From: Candidatus Dadabacteria bacterium
GTDB lineage: Bacteria; Desulfobacterota_D; UBA1144; Nemesobacterales; UBA2774
Direction of reading: 5' to 3'
DNA: 13,704 nucleotides
Assembly: GCA_004356555.1 (NCBI GenBank)
Contig: SMWY01000094.1
Span: 1-13,704 of the forward strand
Shown: positions 13,321 to 13,704 of the stretch, piece after piece
Position numbering within the stretch: position 1 is the first letter of the stretch
Layout of the letters: every line of letters begins with the position of its first letter
Notes under the pieces: generated by a model
What the model was told of the DNA's origin: nothing
The model's input: the letters and a program-made list of their open reading frames with translations, nothing else
Databases searched by the model: none
Program-made: the position numbers and the translations under genes

Positions 13321-13704
13321 CTACATCATGCCGCTACCCATGCCGCCCATCATGCCGCCTACGGATGGCAACCCTGCACCACCGCCTCCGGCATCTCCTC
13401 CGGCAGGTTCTGGTTTGTCGGCAACAAGGGCTTCTGTTGTAAGGAGTAGTCCCGCTACACTTGCCGCGTTTATCATAGCGCTCCTTGTTACCTTGGCAGG
13501 ATCGATAATTCCAGCTGCTATCAGGTCGCGGTACTCAAGCTTCGCGGCATCAAAACCATGTGACCCCTTCTGCTCACTTACCTTACCCACTACAATTGAT
13601 CCGTCCCATCCTGCATTGCCTGCTATCCCCCTGAGCGGCTCTTCAAGAACCTTCTTTATGATTCTTACCCCTGCTCCTTCCTCTGCGTCTGCGCCCTTAA
13701 AGGC
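13321..13704 (-). CDS. groL: 60 kDa chaperonin GroEL (C-terminal part only)
   Basis: Cytoplasmic ATP-dependent folding chamber with GroES. The last 127 residues are visible, and the frame is open to the right edge, so the gene starts outside the window; the GTG at 13588-13590 is internal (IVVGKVSEQ). Recognisable GroEL sequence: LEEPLRGIAGNAGWDGS, GFDAAKLEYRDLIAAGIIDP, KVTRSAMINAASVAGLLLTTEALV (equatorial domain, returning helix) and the Gly/Met-rich tail ending GGMMGGMGSGMM. The tail is normal for a housekeeping GroEL. GC content is visibly higher than in neighbouring genes, which is usual for highly expressed groL. A terminator follows at 13240-13273. groES should lie upstream, beyond the edge. 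Confidence 0.97.
   Translation of the reverse strand, partial: AFKGADAEEGAGVRIIKKVLEEPLRGIAGNAGWDGSIVVGKVSEQKGSHGFDAAKLEYRDLIAAGIIDPAKVTRSAMINAASVAGLLLTTEALVADKPEPAGGDAGGGGAGLPSVGGMMGGMGSGMM

Noticed and set aside
13588..13590. GTG on the minus strand as the start of a short separate protein
   Set aside because: It lies inside GroEL (IVVGKVSEQ), and the frame continues to the window edge with GroEL sequence.

Overview
The window is a stretch of chromosome from an AT-rich Gram-negative bacterium. The Gram-negative call rests on a SurA-like periplasmic chaperone with a Sec signal peptide, a PpiC-type lipoprotein and another exported protein. Housekeeping genes dominate (truA, leuB, mfd, groL), and no phage, transposase, plasmid or CRISPR sequence is visible. 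The order leuB-mfd-PpiC lipoprotein-surA-like, with truA nearby, reminds me of deltaproteobacterial or Desulfobacterota-like genomes. That is an impression from memory, not a placement.

Layout. (1) Bases 1-1958, plus strand: the 3' end of a DppB/OppB-type ABC permease, truA directly abutting it, and a fumarylacetoacetate-hydrolase-family enzyme; these look like one operon. (2) Bases 1959-2551: an AT-rich gap with no supported gene, but with inverted repeats and two stop-limited frames that could be decayed coding sequence. (3) Bases 2552-8952, plus strand: leuB (TTG start), mfd (GTG start), a PpiC-type lipoprotein and a SurA-like isomerase (GTG start). Spacings of 3, 25 and -14 nt suggest one transcript joining leucine synthesis, transcription-coupled repair and outer-membrane protein folding. 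(4) Bases 9002-10127: a DUF985 cupin (minus) diverges from an Hsp20 small heat-shock protein (plus). The 133-nt region between them holds a good sigma-70-type promoter inside a long, nearly perfect inverted repeat. A 16-bp hairpin ends the Hsp20 unit. (5) Bases 10121-11056, minus: an exported protein of unknown function. (6) Bases 11057-11452: a noncoding region with a minus-strand intrinsic terminator that has no obvious gene in front of it, a 15-bp direct repeat and AT-rich palindromes. (7) Bases 11453-13141, plus: a two-gene cassette of a BtrH-like/DUF4872 cysteine acyltransferase-like protein and a HAD phosphatase. (8) Bases 13240-13704, minus: an intrinsic terminator and the 3' end of groL.

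The points most worth a second look are the symmetric hsp20/cupin control region, the orphan BtrH-like plus HAD pair, the unexplained minus-strand terminator near 11180, and the PpiC lipoprotein that lacks both parvulin histidines although its neighbour keeps them. I do not see a complete, clearly new multigene system. The BtrH-like/HAD pair is the nearest candidate for undescribed chemistry.
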